Assembly (NCBI GenBank): GCA_950106755.1
Contig: OX467082.1
Location: forward strand, 31,744,001 to 31,808,000
DNA length: 64,000 bases
Direction of reading: 5' to 3'
Origin: Climacium dendroides
Taxonomy: Eukaryota > Streptophyta > Bryopsida > Hypnales > Climaciaceae
The notes under the pieces were generated by a model that searched no databases, was not told the origin of the DNA, and worked only from the letters and a program-made list of their open reading frames with translations. This document shows, piece by piece, positions 50,818 to 62,800 of the stretch (within the stretch, counting starts at the first letter, position 1; each line of letters starts with the position of its first letter). The position numbers and the translations under genes were made by a program.

Positions 50818-53254
50818 GAATTATAATTTATAACTTTAAAGTTTACCCCCCACATGCCCAAACTGCATTATATGGCAACATAGTGATTTGGGGCAATTCA
50901 CTCTTATGAATGTAATCCCTAAATGCCTAGATTGCATTCATGAGAACATAGTCAACATAGTGATTTTGGGCAATTCACAATAAATGGAGCTTTTATTTTT
51001 TTCCTTAAGAGTTTCACACAACATGTGCCTAAGGAGTTCCTTTAAAGCCCAACTATATTCATAACTTTTGACTACATGCTTCAAAAGTTATCGTATGATA
51101 TGTATTTTTTCATTGTTAAGCGAGTACTTTATGTTGCAAAAGAAAATTCTTCATAAATTTTTTTTCAAGAGATAAAAATTTGAATTTTTATTTAAAATAT
51201 TTATCTAAAAGGAAAGCTTTGAATCATTTTTTTAATCATTTTTTTAACAATTATAAAGAGTTTTATTTTAGAGTAGTTTGTTGGTACTTATAGAATCTTA
51301 CTCTTTAAAACACTTTGAAATCCTTTGTTTAATTCAATATAATGTTTTTGGAAATAATGTAAATAGTATGTTTAGATTGCTTATTACAACATTTTTACCA
51401 TTGGAATTGGCATTTTCTAATTCCATTTATATTTTATTTTATTTTATTATTTATTTATTTTGAATCATTTTCTATTGTGTTGTGGAGTTTCAAATGGTTT
51501 ATAATTTTTCAAGCATGTAGCTAAGTTGCCTTAAAAGACTAAATGCAAAGGATAACTGCCAATTTGAGTTATTTTTCATACAAATGTTACCTTGTGAAGT
51601 GCAGCTACTCAATTTTTTTGCAACGCTTCAAAAATGATTTTTATCATTTCAAATGCCAATATCTTGCAGTCTACAAGGTGAAATTAAAAAAAAAATTCTA
51701 CATTTTTTCAAACTAGCATACTAGAAGATCCTATGGTTATATGTATAAAAAAAATTCTAAAATTTGGTACATGTATCAAAAATGGCAATTTTCAAGTGTA
51801 TTTTGTGAAAATATAGTCAAAATTATTTAGGGATTAAGATGCCTTCTCTCAAAAAGCAAATAACCGTAATATGCTTTTCAACCATGACCCTAGAGACAAT
51901 ATGAACTCTATGATATTTACACTTTACATCCTAACGAATTGTTTTTAGAATGAATTAGAGCAATTTCAAAATCTAATTTTCTACCCTAAATAGAAGGAGA
52001 TTGAACATAATTGCATATCCAACCACAATCATATGCAAGCATGAAGTCAAGTAGTTTGTCATTCATTTCCCAACATGCATCAATTTCGTATGTAATTCAT
52101 TTTCTAGCCATTGCATCAAAAGCAATATCGTCCATAAACAAACTCTTGCAACATAATAGTAGTGACTACAAACAGTGCAAAGTAATATTTAGTAGGCATG
52201 AATTAAAACTATATTAAATTCATTTTCTACTACTTCCATCACAACATCTTAAAAAACATGGTTTTGAAGCATCAATTAAAATACATCAAACCTTTTTTTG
52301 ATTCCCTAATTTCATCATTTCAATAAGAAATGGCACTCAAGAGAAACAACATTTCCTGTGTTGGAAAGCAACTTCCCTTGGAGAGACTGTGAACCATTGA
52401 AATGGTTCACATTATGAAAATATAAAAAATATGGACAATAGGTTAAGTTTTTGAATTAGAAAGTGCTAAAATTCTAAATTACACTAGTAATATTAGTTAA
52501 TAGGTTTTTTAATATAAATGTTGAACTTAAACCTAAAACTACATCCAAATTATAAATTAACGAAAAAGTGAACTAAAAACAAGACTTAGAACTAAAAACA
52601 AACAAAAAACAAACAAAAAACAAGATAAAAATTTCAAAATGGGATAAACATAATGGGTTCATAGGGAATTAGTAAGCTTAAAATCAATGTTTAGACACCT
52701 ACATTGAAAGAAAACCACTAATTTAGAGTAAAAACAGCAAAGTAAGGGCATTTTTAATATGAATTAGGGTGGATAAAAGGGTTAGGAATGTGGTTAGTTA
52801 GGAAGGAGAGGATGAAGGTCGAATGGGAGTTAGGAGCTCATTCTCTCCTCTCTCTCTCTTCTCTCTCTTGTCTCTTGTGTGTGTGTTGAGGGTGCATGTT
52901 TTTTTGGGGAGAAAACAATGAGCACAAGAGGTGGATTGAGAATATAGCCAAATTGTCGAGTAGGTTTTCACCTCAAGAGGTAAAAGATGGGTGAAAAGTG
53001 AAGATTTCAGGGTCAGATGGAAAAGGTGTTTAGGAGGAAGGTCCGCTGCCGTTACAATTAGGAGAAGCAACTTTGACGAGCCACTGTGGGAGCGTGGAGA
53101 ATCTAAATGGGCTGAAAATTGGAGAGAAGGAGCGCCTTGAAGTCAGCTTTTCAGGAAGATATGGTTCACCTGATTTGGAGCAGAATTGAAGAAATGGTGA
53201 CCGTTTTGGTGGAGGAGGGTCTGCAGCCGCGGTGGATCAAGAGCAACAACTTTG
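50818..53254. other. AT-rich DNA, no gene seen
   Basis: It includes a short CT-rich microsatellite near 52840-52880. Nothing else can be supported. Confidence 0.4.
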
Positions 53255-53263
53255 GAGGGCTAC

Positions 53264-53534
53264 CCTCGGCACTAAGGGCTCCCCAGTTGGGGGGGAGTGC
53301 GGACCCTGCCCCCAACTCAAGCCTGCCCGTCGAGGCTTCACCACAGGCCAGCCTCCCGCTCCAGCTCCAGCTCGCCCTCGCGATCTCCTCCCGTTCCCAA
53401 GGCTCCCCTCAATTCTTCGCCGTTCCCTCCCGTTCCCAAGGCTCATACCCTCCCCCGAGACCCGGGTGCGGGAGAACCTTATATGTACTCTGTATTTTTT
53501 GCTCCTCCCCTTCATTCAATTGGGAGCATTTCGG
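53264..53534 (+). repeat. Left terminal inverted repeat of the MULE
   Basis: GC-rich, with an internal repeated CCGTTCCCAAGGCT motif and CTCCCCCGAGACCCGGGTG near the inner part. ORFs on both strands across it are by-products. Confidence 0.93.
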
Positions 53535-53747
53535 GCTCCTCCCCTCTTCTCCTCTCAAAAAAAAACTAAGTCCTTTTTTTTTCAAAGCCCTCTTTTCTTC
53601 TTATTTCTCTTCAATTTCTACATTTAAGTAAGACCATTTATGTATTATCATAATGAAGAATCATAAGGGAACTCATAATGAAGGATTACACAAAGGCAAA
53701 ATTACAAAGTGATAACAAAATCAATGAAAAAACTCAAATCATAAACT

Positions 53748-56700
53748 TTACTTCACAAATATCTCATGGTTACAATTTTTGCAAAAAATAGAATTTGCTC
53801 CTCCCTCTATCAATGTTTTTGTAGCACAAATGTCACAAGTGACCTTGGGAAGCTTACGGAAAATCATCCTTTTTTGCTTGGATTGTGAAAGAAGCACATG
53901 TGAAGAGCGCTTCAAAGGGGGGCGTGGAGCACTTGTTTCACCAACTTCCGAAATCTTACGTTTCCTCCCATGTCCCATTCTCGTTCGCTTCACGTTCTCT
54001 TGGATGGAAGCAATAGAACCTCAGAGGGGAAGAGTAATTGTATTGGGCCTTTCAAAATTTGAAGGCTCCAATAATGTGCCAAAACAAGCTTGAAGGGCTT
54101 GAAATTTTCGCTTCACCTCTTCTTCATTGTCACCATAAAGAGTTGCTTGACATAGTGATTCGATTTCACATACCATGTTGAACGCCTTCTCACGCATGAC
54201 ACCAATCGAAAGAGCCTCCTCCCTTGGTACATCCGGTTGAGTTGGAGTTATAAACTCCATGTCTTCCATGTTGATTTGTAGAGGCAATGGTTCCTCAACC
54301 ACTTCATTTTCTTTGAGCCCTTCAAAAAATACCTTCACAATCGATTGGACACCAAATATGTGTTTGCAAGTGGAGACCCTATCGGGACAATCACAATAAT
54401 GTGATTTCAATGAAACACTATACCATAGGTTAGGAGAAGTCTCACTCTTGACATGAAAGAGGAGATGCTCCTCATCAACAACCTTCAAGACATCCATAGG
54501 ACAAGATTGGTAAGCCTTCAAAATTCGTTCTCCTCCTTTCAATCGACGTCTATGAGCGTTGTCATTCCCTCTCCTTATGTATCGTTCCGAGTCACCTACA
54601 AGTTCAAAAAATAGGTTTGAACTTAGCCTCATGTTCAAAACATATTTATAAAAAAAAATTGAATACAATAAAATAAACATAGAATAATATACAAAAATGA
54701 GGAACTTACTTAAACGTTGAGTCATTCGGAATTGACTCAATAATGTGGGTTGGCCCACACGAGTGCCATTCTTGGCACTACCAACAATTGCCACTATAAG
54801 GTCTCGGAGGGACCGGTTCACTTTTCCTTGTAAGAGGGTGTATTTAATCAACTCCCAATGTCTTTCGACATGGTTAGTTGTATCCATACCCCCATAAGCA
54901 AATAACCTCCCAAATCGAGGCCACAACCTTCTCAAGGACAATTAATTCCGGCCCATCCGGAAATCACGTATTTGGCAAAGGTCGGGATGTGTTGAAACTC
55001 AACACAAAATCTTCTTAAATTCTCGTCAAAATGGTCCTCATTAGGGCAAAGCATTAAAACATGTAATGCCCTCCACACCCGATCCTTGTCCTCATTAGGA
55101 ACCTTGGTTAACAAGTTCTCACTCCATGCCTTCATGACATGGAAGTGACACAAGAGAACTTGTCCACCAACTTGTGTTTTGGTACCCTCTTCAAAAGTCC
55201 AACAATGAGCATCATTGCTCACAACTCTTTGAATAGCATTCAAAGATGGCTTGTGTTTGTCAATGATGATTGCGGAGGGTCTAATCTCTTCTAAAGATTC
55301 AAACACATGGGATAATGCTATCTCTATAGCAAAACCCTCATGTCCTTCTTTAACGTCATTGCTACAAAGCATGTAAAAAACCGGAATGCCAATTCCATCT
55401 TGGTTTGGTACAATTGCCGCATAAAGCGGCAAACCGTATTGGTTTGTTTTGAATGTAGAATCCAAGGCCCAAGAATTATTACCTGAAAACCGTAGGGCCG
55501 ATTTTCGCATGAAGTCATCTTGTATAACTACCACAAATGGTCTTTTCTTGGGGTCCTCATTCTTGGGTGCATACAGTTGATAGTACAAAATCTTCCCTTG
55601 AGCTTGTAAATTCAAGATCTCAATTTGTGCCGCATCCCAATCGTCTTTCCGAAGTGCATCTACACACATCCAATCAAAAATTTGAATACAAATTAAAACA
55701 TAAACATGAAGAATTTAAATAAAAATGAGAACATAAATATGAAGAATTGAAGTACAATTCAAATACGCAATGCATTTCATAACTTCACATAAAAAATGAA
55801 ATATGGAAAAAAAAATTAAATACCGTTGATTCTTAAAGAATATGCAAGTATTTGCACTTCTTTTTTGATGACGAAAAATCTATATGTAGCACGTTCCACC
55901 TCCGGTACACTTTGTGAAAATCTCTCTTGAGCATCAACCGACGTTGCTTCAATGGCTCTTGTTGAAAGCATGAACTTCAAGTTCTCCATAACCCATGCGA
56001 TAACATAAGGGTGTACCGGTAGGAAGAAAAGATTGGAATCGGAACCCGGAGTGTGACCACTATGTTTGCTATGAACATAGATTGTAGCTTGAAGCTTACT
56101 ATGAGGCAAGGTGTTTGAGCACTTTGACACATTGGGCTCCTCAACCTTCATTTGGAATTCACAACTACATAATCTAGAGGTTTTATTCCTTCTAGAGCCC
56201 TTGTCATCCATGGACTTCACATCAACCGTTCTCCTATGAAGACGGTTTTTGTTTTTTCCACGATGACAACGGTAATAAGTCACGGTTTTGGTTTTCCCTA
56301 CACGGCATTCCAAATGCCTTCTTAGCACAATGTACTTTGTGCAAAGTGCATCTATAGTTGCACTTAAGTTCTCCAATGGAACCTTCACTACCTCATCCCA
56401 CATTTTCTTTTCTTGGCATACATCACAAGAGTTCATACAATTTTGTATGAATGAGGTTTGAATTCCTCCCACATAGCTATCCGTACTCCATTGAGAACGA
56501 ATGGCATTTGTTGTCATGGAGATTGACAAATGTTTCCCATTTTTGTCAATGTGTCCTCCATGCACAATGGAACGCCAATACTCTATTGGCGGAATTTGCC
56601 TACCCTTTGTGTCATTCAAAGGGGATAAAACAAATCCACTTAAAAGTTCTACAACTTTTAATCTTCCTTAAAGTTTTTGCCACCTCTCAATTGTAAGAGA

Positions 56701-57153
56701 TTCCACATTTTTTTGTGTGGAAGGCCTATGAAGGTTGGAGAGGGGACAAAAAAAAGAATTTGCCTCATGAATTTGTTGATATGAGGGAAAATATCCTCCT
56801 CTTATGCAATCAATCATGAGTGCAAGAGATTGGAGATTGAAGTGCACATACTTGGGGAATGTTTCAATGGGAATGTCTTCAAAAATTGATGAAGGTGTTG
56901 GACCTCCAATGTTGACATGCTCCACACCCTCCTCTAACACCTCCTCCCAAGGCTCCAAAATCTCCTCACCAACATCCTCTTCATCCTCATCCGACTCTCC
57001 ATTTGATGACAAGAAATGAGTTTCTTGAAACCCTAAATTTCCTATGTGCACACCTTGAAGAAATTCTTCCACCCCCACCATCTCACTTAAATCGTCTTCA
57101 AAGTCGGAGGGATAGAAATTATCATCCTCCATGTAGTCTCCATCTTCTTCCAT
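53748..57153 (-). pseudogene. MULE transposase gene, three disabling lesions
   Basis: On the minus strand the gene runs from an acidic N terminus (MEEDGDYMEDD) through a FAR1-like/zinc region, the MULE transposase core (LDSTFKTNQYGLPLYAA, IIIDKHKP, LLCHFHVMKAW, GGMDTTNHVERHWE), a SWIM zinc finger (YCDCPDRVSTCKH) and a C-terminal CxxC finger (CDICATK, FCKNCNHE). LDST and IIID give two likely catalytic Asp residues of the DDE triad. Introns lie at 55660-55823 and 54596-54709. Three lesions break an otherwise continuous frame: an in-frame TAA at 56668-56670, a one-base loss at about 54938 where CPWRRLWP is expected, and a TGA at 54021-54023. Full length would be near 900 aa. Confidence 0.88.
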
Positions 57154-57408
57154 CTCTCACGCCAATGCTTCACACAAACTCTACAAGTACACCATCTCCA
57201 ATCTCCATTTAGCACACAATACTCAAATGAAAATATGCTAAACCCTAAATTATTACAATTGCAAAACAATAGACACAAACTTATGTAGAGTTAAAAGAAA
57301 GGGGTACATAAAGAATAAGAGTACATAAAGAGTTGTACATACCTTGAGTTGTTGGAGCAACGTGTGATGACCCAAGTGTGGGAGAAGAGGGGAAGAAGAG
57401 GAGAAGAG

Positions 57409-57683
57409 CCGAAATGCTTCCAGTTGAATGAAGGGGAGGAGCAAAAAATACAGAGTACATATAAGGTTCTCCCGCACCCGGGTCTCGGGGGAGGGTATGA
57501 GACTTGGGAACGGGAGGGAACGGCGAAGAGTTGGGGGGAGCCTTGGGAACGGGAGGAGATTGCAAGGGCGAGCTGGAGTTGGAGCGGGAGGCTGACCTGT
57601 GGTGAAGCCTCGATGGGCAGGCAAGCTTGAGTTGGGGGCAGGGTCCGCACTCCCCCCTAACTGGGGAGCCCTTAGTGCCGAGG
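57409..57683 (-). repeat. Right terminal inverted repeat of the MULE
   Basis: The reverse complement matches the left repeat over its full length with scattered substitutions and one 4-bp difference. It should hold the transposase promoter, since the gene starts about 250 bp inside it. Confidence 0.93.
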
Positions 57684-57692
57684 GAGGGCTAC

Positions 57693-60600
57693 TGTGGTAA
57701 AACGATGGTGAATTTGGAGCTCAAATTTTGGGGAATGATGCAAAGTAGAGTTAACTTCCAAATGAGACAAATTGTGTGCCATTTGGAGCTACGATGAAGG
57801 AATGGCAGCCAGTTTTCCAACAAGGCATCTGCTGCCCCCACTGAGGGAGTCCAAATTGAGGTTTTGATAGGATTTCTTCACCATTGTTGTTGATTACTTA
57901 CAATTTTCATTGCACATGAACATGAAAAAAGACTTGCATGGAAGGATACTTGAATTGGATGTTTGAGAATGATGAAGAGTGCATGGGAGTTGAATTTAGG
58001 GGTGTAAAGGCAATTGCAAAAGTGTTGCCCTAATTGGACTAAGATTAGGGTTTAGAGGGATCAAGTATCTAAAATGCAAGAACCATTTTGAGCATTACAA
58101 AAGAAGAAAAAATCTTTAACCTTGAATTGAGAACAATAATTAAGAAGGGAAAATGTAGGGCAATGCATGCTAAATGAAATATTGGATCATGTAAAGATGT
58201 GCTGAAATTAGTTAGGAGGGTCCAATTTGGGCCATTTTGGGCATCAAATTGCACATTTGAAGTGAATTTTGTCCCTTGTATGGTCCTAACCAACTTCATG
58301 GTCCAATTATATGATGAAAGTGGCTAGAAAGGTCATTTAAGTAGGGTGAAAAGGGCTGCTCCTCCCAACTAAATATCATTTAAGAAAAACTTACCAAAAA
58401 TTGTTTAGGAGTCCATTGCTTGGAGGAAAATTAGAGTAGGAGCTTTATACACTCCCCCTCGGCCAACTTTGTGGGCGTTGTTTGCCTCAAGGGTTAATTA
58501 CACTCACAGAGACATATGGAAAGACGAATGAGTACCTCAAAGAAAGGGATTTTTCAAACCCTCCACCTAAATTACCCTTGGCGGCCTGGCGTTGGCGGGT
58601 CTCATTTCCGCCGGGCCCAATTCCGCCAATCCGCCAGGCGGAGCACGGCGAAAACCGCCAGCACCCGCCATATTGGAGGGCATGTGCGCTGCACCTCTGC
58701 GGCTGTAGGGAAAGAGGGATCCGTTGGCGGCCGACAGGTGTGGTTTCTTTTTTTGCTTTGGAGGTTTGGATTGTAGAGAGCGTGTGATTTTCTCTTACGG
58801 CATTAGGTTTCGTGCTTTTGGTTGCAATGTTTGGTTGTAGCGTTGTGTAATCGTGACGGGCGAGGGATTTTGGTTGGAGCGAGATCTGTTTTGGTTAGGG
58901 TCTCTGCACACATAACACTGCTGAACCTAGTTTTTGCTATAAATGTTATAGTTTGTGTTAAATAAATTTTGATTGAATTATAAACCTATTGAATGAGCTT
59001 GCCAAGGAGTGAAAAGTGTCCTTCATTGTGGAGTACCACGGGATTAACTTTCTTGTAATCCAAGGAAAGGCCCTCTACATTATGTATTGGTGTGCCAATT
59101 ACTTGTGATAAAGCTCATTTATAGGGTTATATTTTGATTATATATGTAAAGTTTAATTTTGTATGGTCTTAAATATCATAGTCTTTTCTTTAAATTTGTG
59201 TATTCCTATTGTATGTAATCCTAATATTGTATACAATATATCCACTAATATTAGGTACAAAGGCAAGATTAGTTGTTAGGCATTGTTTTAGTTCCTAGAA
59301 TCTAGATTATAACATTTATCCATAGAAAGGATTTTTTGAAAGAAGGTTTATTTCTTCAACTCTTTCTGTGTTTTAACTTTAAAGACTTGTGATGTGCTAT
59401 ACTGCTATCCCCCTGCCATTTTCATGCCTCATTCTCTGATTATTTGGGTGTTTAGACATGGAGATCCTTTTAGCATTTTATTAATGAACACAACCATAAT
59501 CATTTTACCTAAAACCATTAAGTTTGTTCTTTCAACTTCCCATGCATCTTTCCCAGATGCCTTTTCCCTACACTATAGTCGACTTCTCAGTTTGCTTAGG
59601 TATGTGGGTTTGTGCATCTAAGTTAGAAATCTTTGGTATTTTGTTGGATAACTGCAAAGTTCCACATCTCATTGGCAGGGTTAATGAGTAGGCTTCTGTT
59701 TTAGACTTGAAAGCCAAGAGTGATTCCTAAGTTTAATTGATGACAATTATATGCTTAGTTTATGTTTGTTGACATGGACCAACTGTCTGTAGTGATTTGA
59801 GGGACAACCTATTCGCTCTCCAAAGGTATGACACATACCTTACTCATCTACAAGGTCGGTCCACTGCAATGGAAGTCGATCACTTGGGTTTACTGATTAC
59901 TGACTAATTAACTATTCTGTAGATGTCAGGTTCTTTGAGAATGCTTACATCTAGAAGAGACTCTCCATTTACAACGACAAAGTAGAGGATGTTGCGTACC
60001 TGTTTCCTGGCAATGCAAAGCCTTCTGAAGCTAGTTATATCTCCAGCAACTGCAATCTCTTCTCGAAATCTTTGGTATTTTGTGTACCTTAGATTGAATA
60101 AGGGTATTCTGTAACATTGTACAATTTTTATGAATTTATGGTGACTGCTATGGGCATTGCCCATGACTAGTTCTAATAGACATTTTGCATTTGAATGACC
60201 ATTTCTAGTTCTTTTTGTTGTTAGTAGTCGCTCGCAACAAACTTGATTCGAAGTTAGAGTTTGTTTGTAATTTGTTCACAGGTAGTGGGTGACGGAATGA
60301 TGAACCACTTTCACGATACAAATTGCCTTTGAAATGAAAAACATAATGTATGCAACAGTAGAGTGCATGAGAAGTTGCGTTCCATGAGCGCAACGTTTTC
60401 CCGTTGTAAGTATGGTGTTATGTCGACACTTTCTACTTTGAAAGAGACGTCCATAGAAACAGATTACAATTTTTGTTGATATCAGAAGCCTCGTTGTACA
60501 TGTTTCACCCTAGATTTTAAGACGGCACACAACGTGCGTGCAGAAGTGCTGAGACATCCAATCCCTCGCCTCTTTCCTTTCATTAAACATAACGCTGTCA

Positions 60601-61900
60601 ATTATGAAGCCAATGCAAACAATGATTGAATGCTCCATGGCGTTCAACAAAACTAATTTGTATCCGCAACTGTGTACAAGCTGTCATCAACCATCGTCTT
60701 GGATAATTGATTCCGTTCATTCTGACGGAGACCTGCACATCACAATTGCCCTTCTACTTCTGTAGCATGCTTCAGATATATTATTGTAGGCACCAACAAA
60801 CATGCAACAAATGCCAATTCCTATAACTTACTATCCATCTTGTGGTCGTCAAAATCGTACATATGTAGTATGGTTCAACGCAAAACATTGGCCGTGGTTA
60901 CATTCAGAAGTTCAGTTGTTTCCAAAATTGCAACAAAATCACTTAAAACGCACCTGCGCACAAGTAGCAACGTCCATAGCATTGTCCACCAGAACGGCGT
61001 CGACAGTGCCAGCCGACAAAAAAACTATACTGAGTTGACATGACAACTCAGCTGCCACCTCACAGAAACTGAAGTTTGAGTTCGGGCAGAAAAAAGTCTG
61101 ACGTGGCATGGCCCGCCGAGTCACTACTGATGTGGATGCCAAATGGCATCCACATGACGCTTCATAGAAGCCTCCAGAAGGTATGTTTTGAAACAAACAT
61201 CTACAATGCATGGGTTGTTTTTCAAATTTTGCTATGTTTTTCGCTCGTCAATAGGAACGGATTTTGGGTGACATTGCAGTGGACGTACACTCTATCTCAA
61301 AAAACGTACTTTCTCGTCCCCTAAAACAATACTAGGGACAAGGATTTCTTCTAGTGTTAGGGAAGATATGCTTTAGTTCATTCAAATACGTAGTGTGAAA
61401 ATTCTAAAGGATATTTTCAATTCAGTAGTGGAAGCCATTTTGAGGACAAATGATTGATTTGATACATTTTACATCAACTAAATTTTGTAATTTTCTCAAT
61501 AAGAAAAACTTGAAATAGTTTAAAGTTCATTATTGGCACAATCTCACCATTGTATTCAATGTATGATTGATTCAATTTTTCCCTCTCATGAATGTATATC
61601 TAATTCAATTTTTTAAAGAATAACTATGAAATTAATTTTTTTTCAATTTTCTTGAAACTCTTAAATCAATTATTCATATTTGGAAAATGTGAACCTCATA
61701 TGTGCCATGCAAAATATTGAAGTTCACCATTCAAGGCCCAACAATTTCTTGACAAAGGAGCTTTCTAATGAATAGTCATACTTTCATTTCTTGTTGTACA
61801 TGGATGTCTTTGAATTTTTAACCCCTAAAGGACCAAGGCCATTTTTTTGCCCCAAACCACTCAAAATTGTCATTTTTGTTGCATTCACTCAAGAAAATAA
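57693..61900. other. Intergenic DNA right of the MULE
   Basis: A GC-rich island at about 58570-58740 with many CGCCA/GGCGG motifs stands out and has overlapping ORFs in two frames but no recognised protein. The rest is AT-rich. Confidence 0.35.
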
Positions 61901-61990
61901 AAAAATATTTTTTTAGAATTTAACTGTAGGATCTTGTACTTTACTTGTTTAAGATCTTGTGATAAAAATTTCATGAAGTTTGGCTATACA
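61818..61990 (+). repeat. Dispersed repeat, second copy
   Basis: TTTTTAACCCCTAAAGGACC and TTTAGAATTTAACTGTAGGA match the copy at 44835-45015 in the same orientation, moderately diverged. Shorter related pieces are at about 48247. The family is unknown. Confidence 0.65.
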
Positions 61991-62221
61991 GATTGGGAGA
62001 CATTCAAAGTTAGAAAATAAAGTTTTTTTTTAACATTGGCATGCAATATCAAATGACTTTGACCACCACTTCTAGAAAATTTTGTGTTATGGAATTTGAA
62101 TTTAAAAATTTTTGTATTGAAGAATTGGATTGAAAATTTGATAAATTTTATTTTTTTAAACACTTGATTTTCATTCTTTAAAAAATTATCAAGTAGAAGT
62201 AGATCCAAGATTGAAAGACAT

Positions 62222-62800
62222 TTCCACTCCCCCGACATTCTTATTCCAAGGGCATTTCATCAATTTGGGAAGTTGAGATTCGAGGGTATTTCCATCTCCC
62301 CCGACATTTTCATTCCAAGGGCATTTCATCAATTTGGGAAGTTGAGATTTGAAGGGCATTTCCATCACGAGGGCATTTTCAATCCCCCGATATTTTTATT
62401 CCGAGGGCATTTCATCAATTTCGGAAGTTGAGATTCGAGGGCATTTCCATCACGACGGCAATTCCACTCCCCCGACATTTTCATTCCAAGGGCATTTCAT
62501 CAATTTGGGAAGTTGAGATTTGGAGGGCATTTTCACTCCCCCGATATTTTTATTCCAAGGGCATTTCATCAATTTTGGAAGTTGAGATTCGAGGGCATTT
62601 CCATCACGACGGCAATTCCACTCCCCCAACATTTTTATTCCAAGGGCATTTCATCAATTTGGGAAGTTGAGATTCGAGGGCATTTCCATCATGAGGGCAT
62701 TTCCATCACGAGGGCATTTCACTCGCCCGACATTTTTAATCCAAAGGCATTTCATCAATTTGGGAAGTTGAAATTTGGAGGGCATTTTCTTCTCTGCATT
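62222..62800. repeat. Minisatellite, seven units of 72-102 bp
   Basis: Seven copies of AAGGGCATTTCATCAATTT (62248, 62320, 62403, 62491, 62563, 62643 and 62745, approximately) each follow CTCCCCCGACATTTTTATTC and precede GGGAAGTTGAGATTCGAGG. Unit length varies because a GAGGGCATTTCCATCAC subunit is present zero to two times. The ORF along it (62428-62989) encodes only the repeat. Confidence 0.92.

Larger units (their letters stand above)
53264..57683 (-). mobile_element. Mutator-like element (MULE), 4420 bp, complete ends
   Basis: Terminal inverted repeats of ~270 bp (53264-53534 and 57409-57683) begin CCTCGGCACTAAGGGCTCCC and are roughly 93% identical by eye. The exact 9-bp duplication GAGGGCTAC flanks both sides (53255-53263, 57684-57692). 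Long inverted repeats and a 9-bp duplication are the Mutator signature. The repeats are GC-rich, unlike their surroundings. The element carries one minus-strand transposase gene, now broken. The perfect duplication and the few lesions suggest a fairly recent insertion. Confidence 0.95.
47749..61356 (-). mobile_element. Putative large, decayed CACTA element (13.6 kb with nested MULE)
   Basis: The left end CACTATAAGAAACCCTTG and the reverse complement of the right end CACTAGAAGAAATCCTTG match over 18 bp with two or three mismatches. TTA flanks both sides (47746-47748, 61357-61359), a 3-bp target duplication. Between them lie minus-strand remains of an En/Spm-type transposase-region gene (49.4-50.8 kb). 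Without the nested Mutator-like element the length would be ~9.2 kb, normal for autonomous CACTA elements. Against it: subterminal repeats are not obvious, and most of the interior shows no recognisable transposase. The two ends could belong to different elements. Confidence 0.42.

Noticed and set aside
53119..53631. Overlapping plus and minus ORFs up to 170 codons
   Set aside because: They lie in or across the GC-rich terminal inverted repeat of the MULE and reappear at its other end; they are by-products.
57253..57650. Pro/Ser-rich minus-strand ORFs
   Set aside because: Right terminal inverted repeat of the MULE, not a gene.
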